Of a stretch of DNA of 64,000 nucleotides, positions 7,395-15,942 are shown piece after piece. The position numbers were made by a program, and so were the translations under genes. Source of the DNA: Bacteroidetes bacterium HLUCCA01. GTDB taxonomy: Bacteria; Bacteroidota; Rhodothermia; Balneolales; HLUCCA01. Under the pieces are notes generated by a model. That model saw only the letters and a program-made list of their open reading frames with translations. It searched no databases and had not been told where the DNA came from. The DNA lies in the NCBI GenBank assembly GCA_001314545.1, contig LIHN01000015.1, positions 1 through 64,000 of the forward strand. The letters run 5' to 3'. Positions within the stretch are counted from its first letter, which is position 1. Every line of letters starts with the position of its first letter.

Positions 7395-10300
7395 ATGTTC
7401 AAGAATGTATATAGACCTTTCGGTTTAATCGCCCTGGCGATGTTTACCATGTACTCGTGTAAGCCATCGGATGTGATTACAGATGATACACAACCCCCAC
7501 TGTCACAGGAGGAAATACAGGTACTGGAAGTCAATCAGGCTGCAGAGTACTATCTGGAGCAACGCAGAGCCCGTAAACTTGGTGACGATCCTGTACTAAT
7601 GCGGTTGGTTCAGGTGAGTGATGTTGCTGTTGACCACAGCCGGAAAGAAATTGATATCTATTTTAATCCTCGTTTTGCTGACTACCCTATCCGGCCCGGG
7701 ACGGTTACTGCAGCCGACTCCTTGATTCGCTCAGTTTTGTCAGACCCCCTCCGTACCTACACAATCAGGATGTATTCCATGGGGTACGACATCCGTACGT
7801 TGATTCCGAATTATTTTCAGAATTCACCGCGTGACATTGATTTCCTTCGGCGCCCAATTGGTAATCCATCCTATCAGCCTTCCTTTGTGCGTAATCTTGA
7901 TGCCCCGTGGCTGGGAGATCACGGCCTTCAAAACCGTCACATTGCATTATGGCACTCGCATGGATGGTACTACAATCTGAGTGATCAACGCTGGGAATGG
8001 CAGCGCCCACGTCTTTTTAATACTACCGAAGATATGCTGCCGATGGTTTTCACATTGCCCTATATCATACCGATGCTGGAGGGGGCTGGTGCTCATGTAT
8101 GGGTGCCGCGTGAGCGGGATGTGCAGCGCAATATGGTCATTGTGGATAACGATGGTATATTCGGTGAAGGGGAGTACCTGGAAGCTGAAAATACAAGCAC
8201 CAGTGTCTGGACCTCTTCGGCCAGTTCAGGCTTTACGCCGAGTGTGCTGCCCCTGACAGATGAAACCAACCCGTTCAATGCGGGCAGCAGCAGGCAAACC
8301 ATCACAGACGGTAACCCAACGGCAAGTGCAACATGGATTCCGGATATTCCTGAATCCGGAGAGTATGCCGTTTACGTGAGTTACTCGGGCGGCGCAGATT
8401 TCACATCTGATGCGCGCTATACCGTCTATCATACCGGCGGCAGTACCCGATTTTCGGTAAACCAGCAGATGGCAAGCGGAACCTGGGTGTATCTGGGGCA
8501 TTTTCATTTTGATGAAGGCTATCATCCGGAACGTGGATCAGTGGAGCTGATTAATATCAGCGACCAAACGGGTCGTAAACTAAGTGCCGATGCCGTTCGT
8601 TTTGGTGGGGGAGAAGGTGTAATTGAGCGTAATGGTCGTACCTCAGAGCGCCCCCGGTTTCTGGAGGGAGCCCGTTATCATATGCAGTTCGCAGGAGCAC
8701 CCGATTCGCTGGTCTGGAAACTAAACGAGAATAATGACTACAGCGACGATTTTCAGGGTCGGGGTGAGTGGGTGAATTATCTGCGTGGAACACCGTACGG
8801 ACCCAATCTGTCACGGGGAGCTGGCCTTGGTGTTCCCATTGAGCTCTCTCTTGCTTTTCATACGGACGCGGGTGTAACCCGAAATGATTCGGTGATCGGA
8901 ACGCTTTCTATCTATACCCTCGGGGATGTAGACGATCGCCCTCACTTTCCAGATGGCATGTCCCGCATGGCGAATCGCGATCTTACCGATATTATGCAGA
9001 CTCAGATAGTCAATGACGTGCGCGTACTTCATGATACAACGTGGGTCCGTCGGGCGCTGCGAAACGCCCGGTATAGTGAGTCTATGCGACCTAATGTCCC
9101 CTCTACCCTCCTGGAGCTGCTTAGTCACCAGAACTTCCGTGACATGGAGTATGCAATGGACCCACATTTTCGCTTCGACGTCAGCAGGGCTATTTATAAG
9201 TCGATGTTGCGATTTGTAGCCGATCAGCACGGGTTGGATTACATCGTACAGCCGCTGCCAGTAACCCACATGATGAGTGAAATAGCAGATGAAGGTGTCA
9301 GGTTGCGCTGGATGCCGCAGGAGGATCCGCTGGAGCCAACGGCATCGCCAACAGGTTATGTGCTGTACACAAAAGAAGGGGACTCGGGATTTGATAATGG
9401 CCGCGCAATTGCTGACACTACGATTGTATTGCATGATCTGGTTCCGGGTACGGTCTACAGTTTCAGGGTACGTGCGGCCAATGACGGGGGCGTTTCTATG
9501 CCTTCTGAAACCATTACGGTGGCGCTTGCAACCTCGCAGGATAAACCGGTATTACTGATTAACGGTTTTACCCGGGTAGGCACGCCGGCGGTTATAAAAG
9601 AGCAAGATTTCAGAGGTTTTGCGCACTTTCTGGATGCGGGCGTGGCGGATGGACTGGAACTTGGCTTTTCCGGTGAGCAATACAATTATGATATCAATGA
9701 TGATTGGGTGTCGGATGACCGGCCCGGGCATGGAGCCTCTCATGCTGATTTTGAGGAGCGGTTAGGGTTAGGGAACACCCGTGATTTTGCGCGAATCTAC
9801 GTGCAATCATTATTAAGTGCTGGTCGTAGTGTAGTTACCGTAAGCGAGGCGGCTATTGAAAGCGGTTTGGTTCAACCATTCGACTATGACCTGGTGGTAT
9901 TGATGCTCGGAAAGCAACGGCAGATTAGCGGAGTCAATGCCTATGCAGAAGAGCGGAACGGTTTACGCTATGGCATCTATGCCAGTGGTATGCAGGATTT
10001 TCTGACCCGGCACGCGGAAAATGGAGGACGAATGTTTATTTCGGGAGCGCACGTTGGTACCGACCTGATTCATCGACCGGTGCCGGACTCGTCTGTCATC
10101 CGTTTTGCCCGTGACATTCTGGGCTATCAGCATGTGACCAATCATGCATCCCGAAGCGGGCAGGTTTTTGGTGCACCGCTTACACGCTATAGTGGTGATG
10201 AATCTGGTAAGGTATCATCGGTAAATGACGGTGCTGCGGCACGGCCGGGACAAACAACACCGGTTCCATCAACCAGAGTATTTTTGCCATCCGGACTTGA

Positions 10301-10538
10301 GTTCAATACACGCTATGGTTCTGAAATGTACCGTGTTGATGCCCCCGATGCCATTGAGCCGTCAGGGGATGGAGGGTTTACCCTGCTGCGTTACGATGAA
10401 ACTGAATTTAGTGCGGCAACGGGTTATAAAGGCCGGCATCGCGTTGTGGTTTTCGGGTTTCCCTTTGAGACCATACTCGGACAGGCTGATCGAGATGAGG
10501 TTATGAGAGAGGTTTTAAAATTCTTGATGGAGGAATAG
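7395..10538 (+). CDS. Large lipoprotein with amidase-like, golvesin/Xly carbohydrate-binding and Fn3 domains
   Basis: Probable surface lipoprotein acting on cell-wall or extracellular glycan; the lipobox is MYSC with Cys at residue 22. An amidase-like alpha/beta domain appears split. Its first part contains IALWHSHGWYY (~residues 182-192) and the second AFHTDAG (~residues 495-502), recalling the zinc His positions of N-acetylmuramoyl-L-alanine amidases. Between them lies a ~160-residue insert resembling the golvesin C-terminal/xanthan-lyase carbohydrate-binding domain (GEYAVYVSY ... LSADAVRFGGG). A fibronectin III domain follows at ~residues 625-715 (VPGTVYSFRVRAAN). The last ~320 residues may be a glutamine-amidotransferase-like or unknown domain. 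No T9SS sorting domain is seen. Two bases later a flavin-reductase gene starts. Confidence 0.75.
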   Translation: MFKNVYRPFGLIALAMFTMYSCKPSDVITDDTQPPLSQEEIQVLEVNQAAEYYLEQRRARKLGDDPVLMRLVQVSDVAVDHSRKEIDIYFNPRFADYPIRPGTVTAADSLIRSVLSDPLRTYTIRMYSMGYDIRTLIPNYFQNSPRDIDFLRRPIGNPSYQPSFVRNLDAPWLGDHGLQNRHIALWHSHGWYYNLSDQRWEWQRPRLFNTTEDMLPMVFTLPYIIPMLEGAGAHVWVPRERDVQRNMVIVDNDGIFGEGEYLEAENTSTSVWTSSASSGFTPSVLPLTDETNPFNAGSSRQTITDGNPTASATWIPDIPESGEYAVYVSYSGGADFTSDARYTVYHTGGSTRFSVNQQMASGTWVYLGHFHFDEGYHPERGSVELINISDQTGRKLSADAVRFGGGEGVIERNGRTSERPRFLEGARYHMQFAGAPDSLVWKLNENNDYSDDFQGRGEWVNYLRGTPYGPNLSRGAGLGVPIELSLAFHTDAGVTRNDSVIGTLSIYTLGDVDDRPHFPDGMSRMANRDLTDIMQTQIVNDVRVLHDTTWVRRALRNARYSESMRPNVPSTLLELLSHQNFRDMEYAMDPHFRFDVSRAIYKSMLRFVADQHGLDYIVQPLPVTHMMSEIADEGVRLRWMPQEDPLEPTASPTGYVLYTKEGDSGFDNGRAIADTTIVLHDLVPGTVYSFRVRAANDGGVSMPSETITVALATSQDKPVLLINGFTRVGTPAVIKEQDFRGFAHFLDAGVADGLELGFSGEQYNYDINDDWVSDDRPGHGASHADFEERLGLGNTRDFARIYVQSLLSAGRSVVTVSEAAIESGLVQPFDYDLVVLMLGKQRQISGVNAYAEERNGLRYGIYASGMQDFLTRHAENGGRMFISGAHVGTDLIHRPVPDSSVIRFARDILGYQHVTNHASRSGQVFGAPLTRYSGDESGKVSSVNDGAAARPGQTTPVPSTRVFLPSGLEFNTRYGSEMYRVDAPDAIEPSGDGGFTLLRYDETEFSAATGYKGRHRVVVFGFPFETILGQADRDEVMREVLKFLMEE

Positions 10539-10539
10539 T

Positions 10540-11154
10540 ATGGAAGTCTCGCCATTTCAGATAGAGAACATGGAGCGTTACAAGCTCCTGATTGGATCGG
10601 TTGTACCTCGGCCTATTGCCCTGGTGTCTACGCTTAGTTCAGAAGGGGAACCTAATCTGGCGCCATTTTCTTTTTTTACGGTCGCTGCCTACAATCCTAT
10701 GATTCTGGTTTTTTTCCCGCTTCGGTACAAAAAGGGTCTTGAGTTTAAAGACACCGTACTCAACATCCGTGAGACGGCTGAATTTGTTATCAATATTGTA
10801 ACTGAAGACATCGCTGAAGCGGTAAACACATGCAGTGGATTGTACGAAAAGGGAGCCAATGAATTTGTCATTTCTGGTCTGACTGCGGAGAAATCCCGTA
10901 TTGTGAAGCCCTTTCGTGTGCGTGAAAGTCCTATACAGTTTGAATGTAGGCTTCACAAAATGATCACAATCAGTGAGGAGCCGGGAGGTTCTGATGCCAT
11001 TTTTGGTGAGGTCATTCACATGCATATTAAAGATGAACTGATAACAGAACACAAAATTGATGTAAAGAAACTCAAGCCGGTTGCCAAGCTCGCCGGCCCG
11101 GAGTGGTCGACCATCGGGGAGGTTTTCAACCTCGACCGTCCAAAGGTTGGTTGA
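10540..11154 (+). CDS. Flavin reductase family protein (FMN-binding)
   Basis: Soluble FMN-binding split-barrel protein of the flavin-reductase-like (DIM6/NTAB) family. The family reduces flavins with NAD(P)H or uses bound FMN for other redox chemistry. The N-terminal segment YKLLIGSVVPRPIALVSTLS and the following LAPFSFF are the characteristic FMN-phosphate binding region of the family. The full length of 204 residues is normal. A good ribosome binding site (GGAGGAAT) lies just before the ATG at 10540, inside the end of the previous gene, so translation is coupled. The methyltransferase gene begins one base after its stop codon, indicating a tight operon. The specific substrate cannot be inferred. 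Confidence 0.85.
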   Translation: MEVSPFQIENMERYKLLIGSVVPRPIALVSTLSSEGEPNLAPFSFFTVAAYNPMILVFFPLRYKKGLEFKDTVLNIRETAEFVINIVTEDIAEAVNTCSGLYEKGANEFVISGLTAEKSRIVKPFRVRESPIQFECRLHKMITISEEPGGSDAIFGEVIHMHIKDELITEHKIDVKKLKPVAKLAGPEWSTIGEVFNLDRPKVG

Positions 11155-11155
11155 T

Positions 11156-12016
11156 ATGCTACGTGTTGAGCCGGGTTTACATACCGACTATGAGCTTCTT
11201 GATTTTGGTGGTGGCCGGAAGCTTGAGCGTTTTGGCAGTGTGGTCCTGGATCGACCTGAAGTTCTGGCTGCAGGCAATACACACATGGATTTTACGAAGT
11301 GGCGTGAAACAGCTGATGCCCGTTTTGAGGAGCTTAAAAACGACCAGGGGACGTGGGTGTTTACGGGGGCTAATCCAGGTGTCTGGAATATGAGATTAAC
11401 AGAATTTGGATTGCAACTCCAGCTGGAATGTTCTCCCTTCAAGCATATAGGTATATTTCCGGAGCAGTATGCAAATTGGCTGTACATCCGCGAAAAGCTC
11501 CGGAACAGCAAGGCTTCCACTATATTGAATCTGTTTGCCTATACCGGTGTGGCCAGCCTTGTTTCCTGTAAAAGCGGTGCCAGGGTAACCCATGTTGATG
11601 CCAGTAAATCTGTGGTAACCAAAGCCCGCCAGAACATGGAATTGAGCGGATTGCGTGATATACGCTGGATTGTTGACGATGCGGTGACCTTCGTAAACCG
11701 TGAAATCAGGCGGGGGAACCGATATCAAGGAATTATACTGGATCCGCCTGCTTTCGGCCGGAGCAAGGCAGGAGGACTATGGTTACTTGAACAGGGACTA
11801 GCCTCACTGCTTCGTTCGGTCAGGGAACTTCTTGACTCCAACGGTGGCTGGGTTATACTCAATACCTATTCAACGGCAATGACGCAGGAGGAAATCGGTG
11901 AAATTGTGCGGAGCGTATTTGCGTCAGCTGGAAAGATCACAACAGATTGGTTGACTATTGAATCGAACGATGGCAGACAGCTTCCAATGAGCCTTGTCCA
12001 TCGGATTACGTTATAA
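11156..12016 (+). CDS. Class I SAM-dependent methyltransferase, RlmI/RlmK-like
   Basis: Likely RNA (rRNA) methyltransferase with a Rossmann fold. Motif I is ILNLFAYTGVASL with the acidic loop VTHVDASK, and motif IV is ILDPPAFGRS, the DPPxF type seen in RlmI/RlmK and related 23S rRNA enzymes. The C-terminal NTYSTAM fits motif VI. The protein lacks an obvious PUA domain and is shorter (286 aa) than full RlmI. I choose the ATG at 11156, one base after the preceding stop, rather than an earlier start at 11081 that would overlap the flavin-reductase gene by 74 bases. The target nucleotide is unknown. Confidence 0.85.
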   Translation: MLRVEPGLHTDYELLDFGGGRKLERFGSVVLDRPEVLAAGNTHMDFTKWRETADARFEELKNDQGTWVFTGANPGVWNMRLTEFGLQLQLECSPFKHIGIFPEQYANWLYIREKLRNSKASTILNLFAYTGVASLVSCKSGARVTHVDASKSVVTKARQNMELSGLRDIRWIVDDAVTFVNREIRRGNRYQGIILDPPAFGRSKAGGLWLLEQGLASLLRSVRELLDSNGGWVILNTYSTAMTQEEIGEIVRSVFASAGKITTDWLTIESNDGRQLPMSLVHRITL

Positions 12017-12051
12017 TGGATAGTATATTAACACCAAAATAGAATTTAGTT

Positions 12052-12480
12052 ATGCAGGTTGATGAGAATGTGCGCGAGGCAGTGGATAAGCTTTTTGAGT
12101 CGGCGGTTCCCAATATTTCAGATGTTCTTGGAATAACGTTCGAGCTTCTCAGCAGGGATGAGGTGGTTGCAACGATGCCCGTTGACGGTCGTACCCATCA
12201 GCCTTTTGGAATCTTGCACGGGGGAGCATCGGTAGTGCTTGCTGAAACTGTTTGTTCGGTAGCCGGTTACCTGAATGTGGACTATAAGACCCAGGCAGCT
12301 GTAGGACTGGAAATCAATGCAAATCACGTCCGACCGGTGCGTTCCGGTATTGTCAGAGCGACTGCAAGGCCCTTGCATAAGGGCGCCTCTACGCAGCTAT
12401 GGGACATCCGGATTACCGATGAGCGTGGCAGACTGGTATGCGTGAGTCGGTGTACACTTGCGGTAATTAAAAAGAAGTAG
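12052..12480 (+). CDS. Hotdog-fold thioesterase (PaaI family)
   Basis: Cytoplasmic acyl-CoA thioesterase of the PaaI/YbdB/MenI-like hotdog group. The signature FGILHGGASVVLAETV holds the HGG motif and the acidic residue used in catalysis. The second strand segment TAAVGLEINANHVRP is replaced here by QAAVGLEINANHVRP, which also fits the family. The length of 142 residues is standard. It may hydrolyse 1,4-dihydroxy-2-naphthoyl-CoA or a phenylacetyl-type thioester; no menaquinone or paa genes lie next to it to decide. It sits 35 bases after the methyltransferase and upstream of a TetR regulator, whose probable operator TGACCGAATGGTCA is just beyond its stop codon. Confidence 0.88.
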   Translation: MQVDENVREAVDKLFESAVPNISDVLGITFELLSRDEVVATMPVDGRTHQPFGILHGGASVVLAETVCSVAGYLNVDYKTQAAVGLEINANHVRPVRSGIVRATARPLHKGASTQLWDIRITDERGRLVCVSRCTLAVIKKK

Positions 12481-12494
12481 TATCATACCAAAAG

Positions 12495-12508
12495 TGACCG
12501 AATGGTCA
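12495..12508. promoter_or_regulatory. Palindrome, candidate TetR operator
   Basis: TGACCGAATGGTCA, a 5+4+5 inverted repeat (TGACC/GGTCA), ~92 bases upstream of the TetR gene start. Size and position fit an autoregulatory TetR-family operator. The assignment is inference. Confidence 0.45.
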
Positions 12509-12558
12509 TTAAAAACTTCCTCTGTAGGTTTTTTTGCTTCTGTCTGCAGTTATCTAAA

Positions 12559-12575
12559 GTACGTTTAGCACGTAC
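12559..12575. promoter_or_regulatory. Second palindrome upstream of the TetR gene
   Basis: GTACGTTTAGCACGTAC is a perfect 6-bp inverted repeat (GTACGT/ACGTAC) with a 5-base spacer, 25 bases before the ATG of the TetR gene. It could be the operator itself or overlap the promoter. The CTAAAGTACGT part also occurs upstream of rimO near 4093. Confidence 0.45.
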
Positions 12576-12600
12576 CTAAACCCTGAAACCACAGCAGATT

Positions 12601-13299
12601 ATGCCACGAAAAACTTTTTTACGACTCCCGGATGTCAAACGTGATGCATTCATCACAGCGTGTCTGGATGAATTTTCGCGCAACGATTATGATTCGGCCA
12701 GTATTTCGGCAATTGTGAGAAATTTGGGTATAGCCAAAGGCAGCGTATACCAATATTTCGAAGACAAGAAAGACCTCTGGTTATATTTACGCCAACGGGC
12801 TGAGCAAGAGCGACTACGGTATTTGAAGGAAGTCTACAGGTCAAGTTTTGATGATTTTTACGGTTATTTTGCGGCACTTCAGCAAAAGGAACTCTTATTC
12901 AGCAGGGAGCACGCTCTTGAATCACGGTTTCTTTTCCGAGCGGTTTCGTTGGAAACCAGCAGCGCTTTGCATCAGGAGGTAGAAGCCTGGAAGCAACAGC
13001 AGCTTCGATTTTACGAGAAGCTGGTTGAAGCTGAAAAGTTAATAGGCAGCCTGGACGCTTCGCTTCGCAACCGGACGGCCGCCATGTTTTTGCAATCGGT
13101 AAGTCATACACTCAGAGAATATCTAGCCGGAGTATCAGCAGATGTATCCCCTGAAGAGTCGGTTAACCAGAAAGAAAGCATGACCGTTATTGACCGGATA
13201 AAAGGTGTATTTAGTTCAGGCAGTACGGATCCTTACGAGGAAGCCGAGACGCTGGTCTCCGAACTGATGACGATGGTTCGTAAGGCTTTGGTTGGCTGA
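12601..13299 (+). CDS. TetR/AcrR-family transcriptional regulator
   Basis: One-component DNA-binding repressor-type protein. The N-terminal ~60 residues form the TetR helix-turn-helix (SISAIVRNLGIAKGSVYQYFEDKKDLW), a strong family signature. The remaining ~170 residues are the variable ligand and dimerisation domain, including an acidic, extended region at ~residues 180-205 (DVSPEESVNQKES). The 120-base leader contains two inverted repeats that may be its operators. Its likely targets are itself and nearby genes; a role in acyl-CoA or lipid metabolism is suggested only by the neighbouring thioesterase. ATG start at 12601. It converges with the PhzF gene. Confidence 0.92.
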   Translation: MPRKTFLRLPDVKRDAFITACLDEFSRNDYDSASISAIVRNLGIAKGSVYQYFEDKKDLWLYLRQRAEQERLRYLKEVYRSSFDDFYGYFAALQQKELLFSREHALESRFLFRAVSLETSSALHQEVEAWKQQQLRFYEKLVEAEKLIGSLDASLRNRTAAMFLQSVSHTLREYLAGVSADVSPEESVNQKESMTVIDRIKGVFSSGSTDPYEEAETLVSELMTMVRKALVG

Positions 13300-13353
13300 A
13301 CGAGCCTGGGTTGTGCATGGCGGCTGGTGGAGGGGCTGACTTCCGGATATCTG

Positions 13354-14286
13354 TCAGAGCTTTTCGGGTATTTGTGTGCTCAGTGTGAGAACCCCGTCCA
13401 GTACCGTAACGGCTTGTCCGGCAATCTGTACTTCGTCAGGAACACCGTCTTTCACGGTCATATTTACTGTTACCAGTCCGGGCCGGCCAAGCGATTCACC
13501 CTGGCTGGCACTAAAGGTGAAGTATTTTTTCTCCTGATCCAGTAGTCCATTGTGCAGCAGGTACACGGCCATTGGTCCGTTTGCCGAACCCGTTACCGGG
13601 TCTTCATTTACGCCCAGAGCGGGTGCGAAAAAACGCATATGCCAATCCAGATCCTGTTCGCCGGTGTCTGTGGTGACTACGGCAAAGGCTGTGATTTGGT
13701 GGTGTTCGTACATTTTTTTCAGCAACTCCATATTGGGGTCGAGGCTTTGGAGGCTGTCATTATCGCGGACCGGCACAAAACAGTAACCATCGCGTGTGAT
13801 TTGTGGTTTTGCCTTCTTACTCAGCTCAATTTCAGAGAGGCCAAGTGCACCGCACAGTACGGTAATGTCATCCGGAAATGGGAAGAATTCCGGTATAGGG
13901 AGGCTGAATTTGACGTAAGGGATCATATCTTTCCACTCTACGTCAACGGTCAGAATGCCCGATCTGGTTTCAACCATAAAGGTCTGATCCTCGTCAACCT
14001 CGAGACCAAAATAGCCATTTTCGGCCAATGCATGAAAAGCGGCGATGGTTGCGTGACCACACAGGTCAACCTCGCAATTTGGCGTAAACCACCGAAGGCG
14101 CAGATCAGCCAGGTCTTCAATGGAGGGCTGAAGAACAAATACGGTTTCAGACAGATTCATTTCGTTGGCAATCTTCTGCATCTGGTCTGCAGTAAGCTTG
14201 TCAGCCTCAAGTACAACTCCGGCCGGATTTCCGGTGAACGGTTTGCGTGTGAATGCGTCTACCTGTTTTATTCGGATGCTGTTCAT
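13354..14286 (-). CDS. PhzF family phenazine biosynthesis-like isomerase
   Basis: Member of the PhzF/DapF-fold isomerase-like family, which has two similar alpha/beta half-domains. The N-terminal FTGNPAGVVLEAD and the segment EVDLCGHATIAAFH are the family hallmarks, and NEDPVTGSANGPMAVYLL is the corresponding motif in the second half. The length of 310 residues is normal. Most chromosomal members are not phenazine enzymes and no phz genes are present, so the substrate is unknown. A Glu near residue 45 in NLSETVFVLQP matches the catalytic Glu position of PhzF. ATG start at 14286. Confidence 0.9.
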   Translation of the reverse strand: MNSIRIKQVDAFTRKPFTGNPAGVVLEADKLTADQMQKIANEMNLSETVFVLQPSIEDLADLRLRWFTPNCEVDLCGHATIAAFHALAENGYFGLEVDEDQTFMVETRSGILTVDVEWKDMIPYVKFSLPIPEFFPFPDDITVLCGALGLSEIELSKKAKPQITRDGYCFVPVRDNDSLQSLDPNMELLKKMYEHHQITAFAVVTTDTGEQDLDWHMRFFAPALGVNEDPVTGSANGPMAVYLLHNGLLDQEKKYFTFSASQGESLGRPGLVTVNMTVKDGVPDEVQIAGQAVTVLDGVLTLSTQIPEKL

Positions 14287-14376
14287 GGTTTAGATAATCC
14301 TAATTCAAAGGTTCAGCCTGATCAGGCGCTGTTTCCCGGAATATACTGCATAGAATGGTAGTATGTTTATAGTCGA

Positions 14377-15219
14377 CTATGGACTTGCCGGGCGAGGGGG
14401 GAGAATTTCAACCAGTTCAATATCAAAGCGGAGCGGGCTGTCCGGGGGTACAATCCCGGCCACTCCTTCCTTGCCGTAGGCAAGGTCCGGCGGAAGTATC
14501 ACAGTTCGTTGTTCACCTTGCTGCATGTTGAGCAGGGTAAGATCCCATCCCGGTATGACCTGACCTACTCCAACCTGAAACTGAAACAGGGTGTCTCGCA
14601 GGAAGGAGCTGTCAAATACCGTCCCGTCAGGCAGATAGCCGGTGTAATGTACACGAACGGTCTGTCCTGTGGTGACCGTTGGACCGGCTCCGGATTTGTG
14701 AACCTGGAAGCGAATATCATCGGGGGTAACCTCCATCGATTGCTCATCGATGGTCCATTTTTCGGGCAAGGTGTGTATTGCTACAAGCTCTACTTCAAAA
14801 CGGAGTGTATCGTCAGGAGGGATGATATCCGGAATGCCATTTTCGCCATATGCCAGGGCTGGAGGCGCAATAATGATGCGTTTTCCACCGGTGCGCATGC
14901 CGTTTATTCCTTCCTCCCAGGCCTGAAGAACCTGACCTGCTCCCAGCTGAAAGGTGATGGGCATTCCGCGTTCCAGGCTGGAATCGAAGATACTTCCATC
15001 GGAGAGATAGCCGGTATAGTGCGCAGTGAAGTAATCGCCCGGTCGAATAGGCGGACCTTGTCCGAGTTCTATATCGGTTAGGTGCAGACCGTTGGCCATG
15101 GTCGTGTCAACAGCAAGCGGGGTGTTTCCGGTATCGCTCTGCTTCCGGGGATCTGGTTCTGGCAGACACGAGAATAGCAGACTTGCCAGGAGTACTGGCA
15201 ACCAAAGCGTTTTGTACAT
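14377..15219 (-). CDS. Tandem FKBP-type peptidyl-prolyl isomerase lipoprotein
   Basis: Envelope-anchored protein-folding catalyst. The signal peptide ends in a lipobox (LLFSC, Cys ~18). Two complete FKBP domains follow at roughly residues 55-150 and 170-272. Both contain the VHYTGYL/AHYTGYL DGxxFDSS core, a GxVIPGW or GQVLQAWEEG helix, and the LAYG(K/E) loop. Tandem FKBPs in one lipoprotein are less usual than the single-domain FkpA type. The first domain has QAWEEG in place of IPGWxEG, so the two may differ in activity. It stands alone between PhzF and the small two-CxxC gene on the same strand. Confidence 0.92.
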   Translation of the reverse strand: MYKTLWLPVLLASLLFSCLPEPDPRKQSDTGNTPLAVDTTMANGLHLTDIELGQGPPIRPGDYFTAHYTGYLSDGSIFDSSLERGMPITFQLGAGQVLQAWEEGINGMRTGGKRIIIAPPALAYGENGIPDIIPPDDTLRFEVELVAIHTLPEKWTIDEQSMEVTPDDIRFQVHKSGAGPTVTTGQTVRVHYTGYLPDGTVFDSSFLRDTLFQFQVGVGQVIPGWDLTLLNMQQGEQRTVILPPDLAYGKEGVAGIVPPDSPLRFDIELVEILPPRPASP

Positions 15220-15277
15220 GAAATAATTACGGGTTAAAATTCTACCGGAATTTACGCAATCAGAAACAGAAGTTTAT

Positions 15278-15499
15278 TTATCTTATGGCTTTTTTGGTAA
15301 ATAAGCTCTTGAGAAAACCCTTTTTACGGGATTCGTTTTTTTGATTTCGTGCTTCATTGCGAACGGCACATGACTGGCAGAGCCAGCGGGTTTTGGTTTC
15401 TGTAACTACTTCTTCAATGGTTGTGTTGGTGTTGTAAACCGGGTGACTGAGACCGGCCCTTGCACCACATCGCTCACACGCTGAATGCTCAATGTTCAT
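15278..15499 (-). CDS. Small protein with two CxxC pairs
   Basis: Unrecognised 73-residue protein. It has CERCGAR near the N-terminus and WLCQSCAVR about 35 residues later, an arrangement that could bind one zinc ion as a ribbon. A basic C-terminal tail rich in Lys/Arg/Asn follows. The ATG at 15499 is preferred to 15547 because an AGGTAAAG-like ribosome binding site lies at the right distance. No signal peptide. It may be a nucleic-acid or protein-binding zinc ribbon. The neighbouring genes (PspC, FKBP) give no functional clue. Confidence 0.55.
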   Translation of the reverse strand: MNIEHSACERCGARAGLSHPVYNTNTTIEEVVTETKTRWLCQSCAVRNEARNQKNESRKKGFLKSLFTKKAIR

Positions 15500-15626
15500 A
15501 GACTTTACCTGTATTTTGGGTACTCTCCTGTAACCCAATAATAGCAAGGTTTTGAATCTGGAATATTTTGTTAAAGAAATCTAATATTCCAGATTTATGT
15601 TATGGAGCCGGTTGTGGAAACGGTTA

Positions 15627-15812
15627 TCAGAAATCTTTGGGCATTACAAATGCCAGAACGACGTAGATTATGAAGAATGATCCCACCCCGAGGATGGCGC
15701 CGATGACAAAGATGGCCCGTACAACAGTTGAGTCCATTCCGAAGCGCTGGGCCAGACCGCCGCATACACCAAAGAGCATTTTGTCGTAACTGGATTTGAC
15801 TAATCGTGTCAT
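15627..15812 (-). CDS. PspC-domain small membrane protein
   Basis: Short (61 aa) stand-alone PspC domain. The opening LVKSSYDKMLFGVCGGLAQRFGMDSTVVR is followed by one or two hydrophobic segments (residues ~33-58, IFVIGAILGVGSFFIIYVVLAF). The GVCGGLAxxF signature is diagnostic for the family. Members sit in the inner membrane; in proteobacteria PspC signals envelope stress, but short stand-alone forms are widespread and uncharacterised. AAGGA lies upstream of the ATG at 15812. No other psp genes are nearby. Confidence 0.88.
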   Translation of the reverse strand: MTRLVKSSYDKMLFGVCGGLAQRFGMDSTVVRAIFVIGAILGVGSFFIIYVVLAFVMPKDF

Positions 15813-15942
15813 AATTGAATTCCTTTTTAAAATAGATGGTTACCTGAATCCGCGATTGTGGGTATACCATCAGGTTTACACCCGGGATAAACCACTATCA
15901 AGGTTGTACTTAACCAAACTTTACGAATGAATCAACCGGATG

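Noticed and set aside
14316-14380. Two 12-bp palindromes (GCCTGATCAGGC, ATAGTCGACTAT) between PhzF and FKBP genes
   Set aside because: Short, perfect palindromes of this size occur by chance and one overlaps the FKBP stop codon; no terminator T-tract follows.
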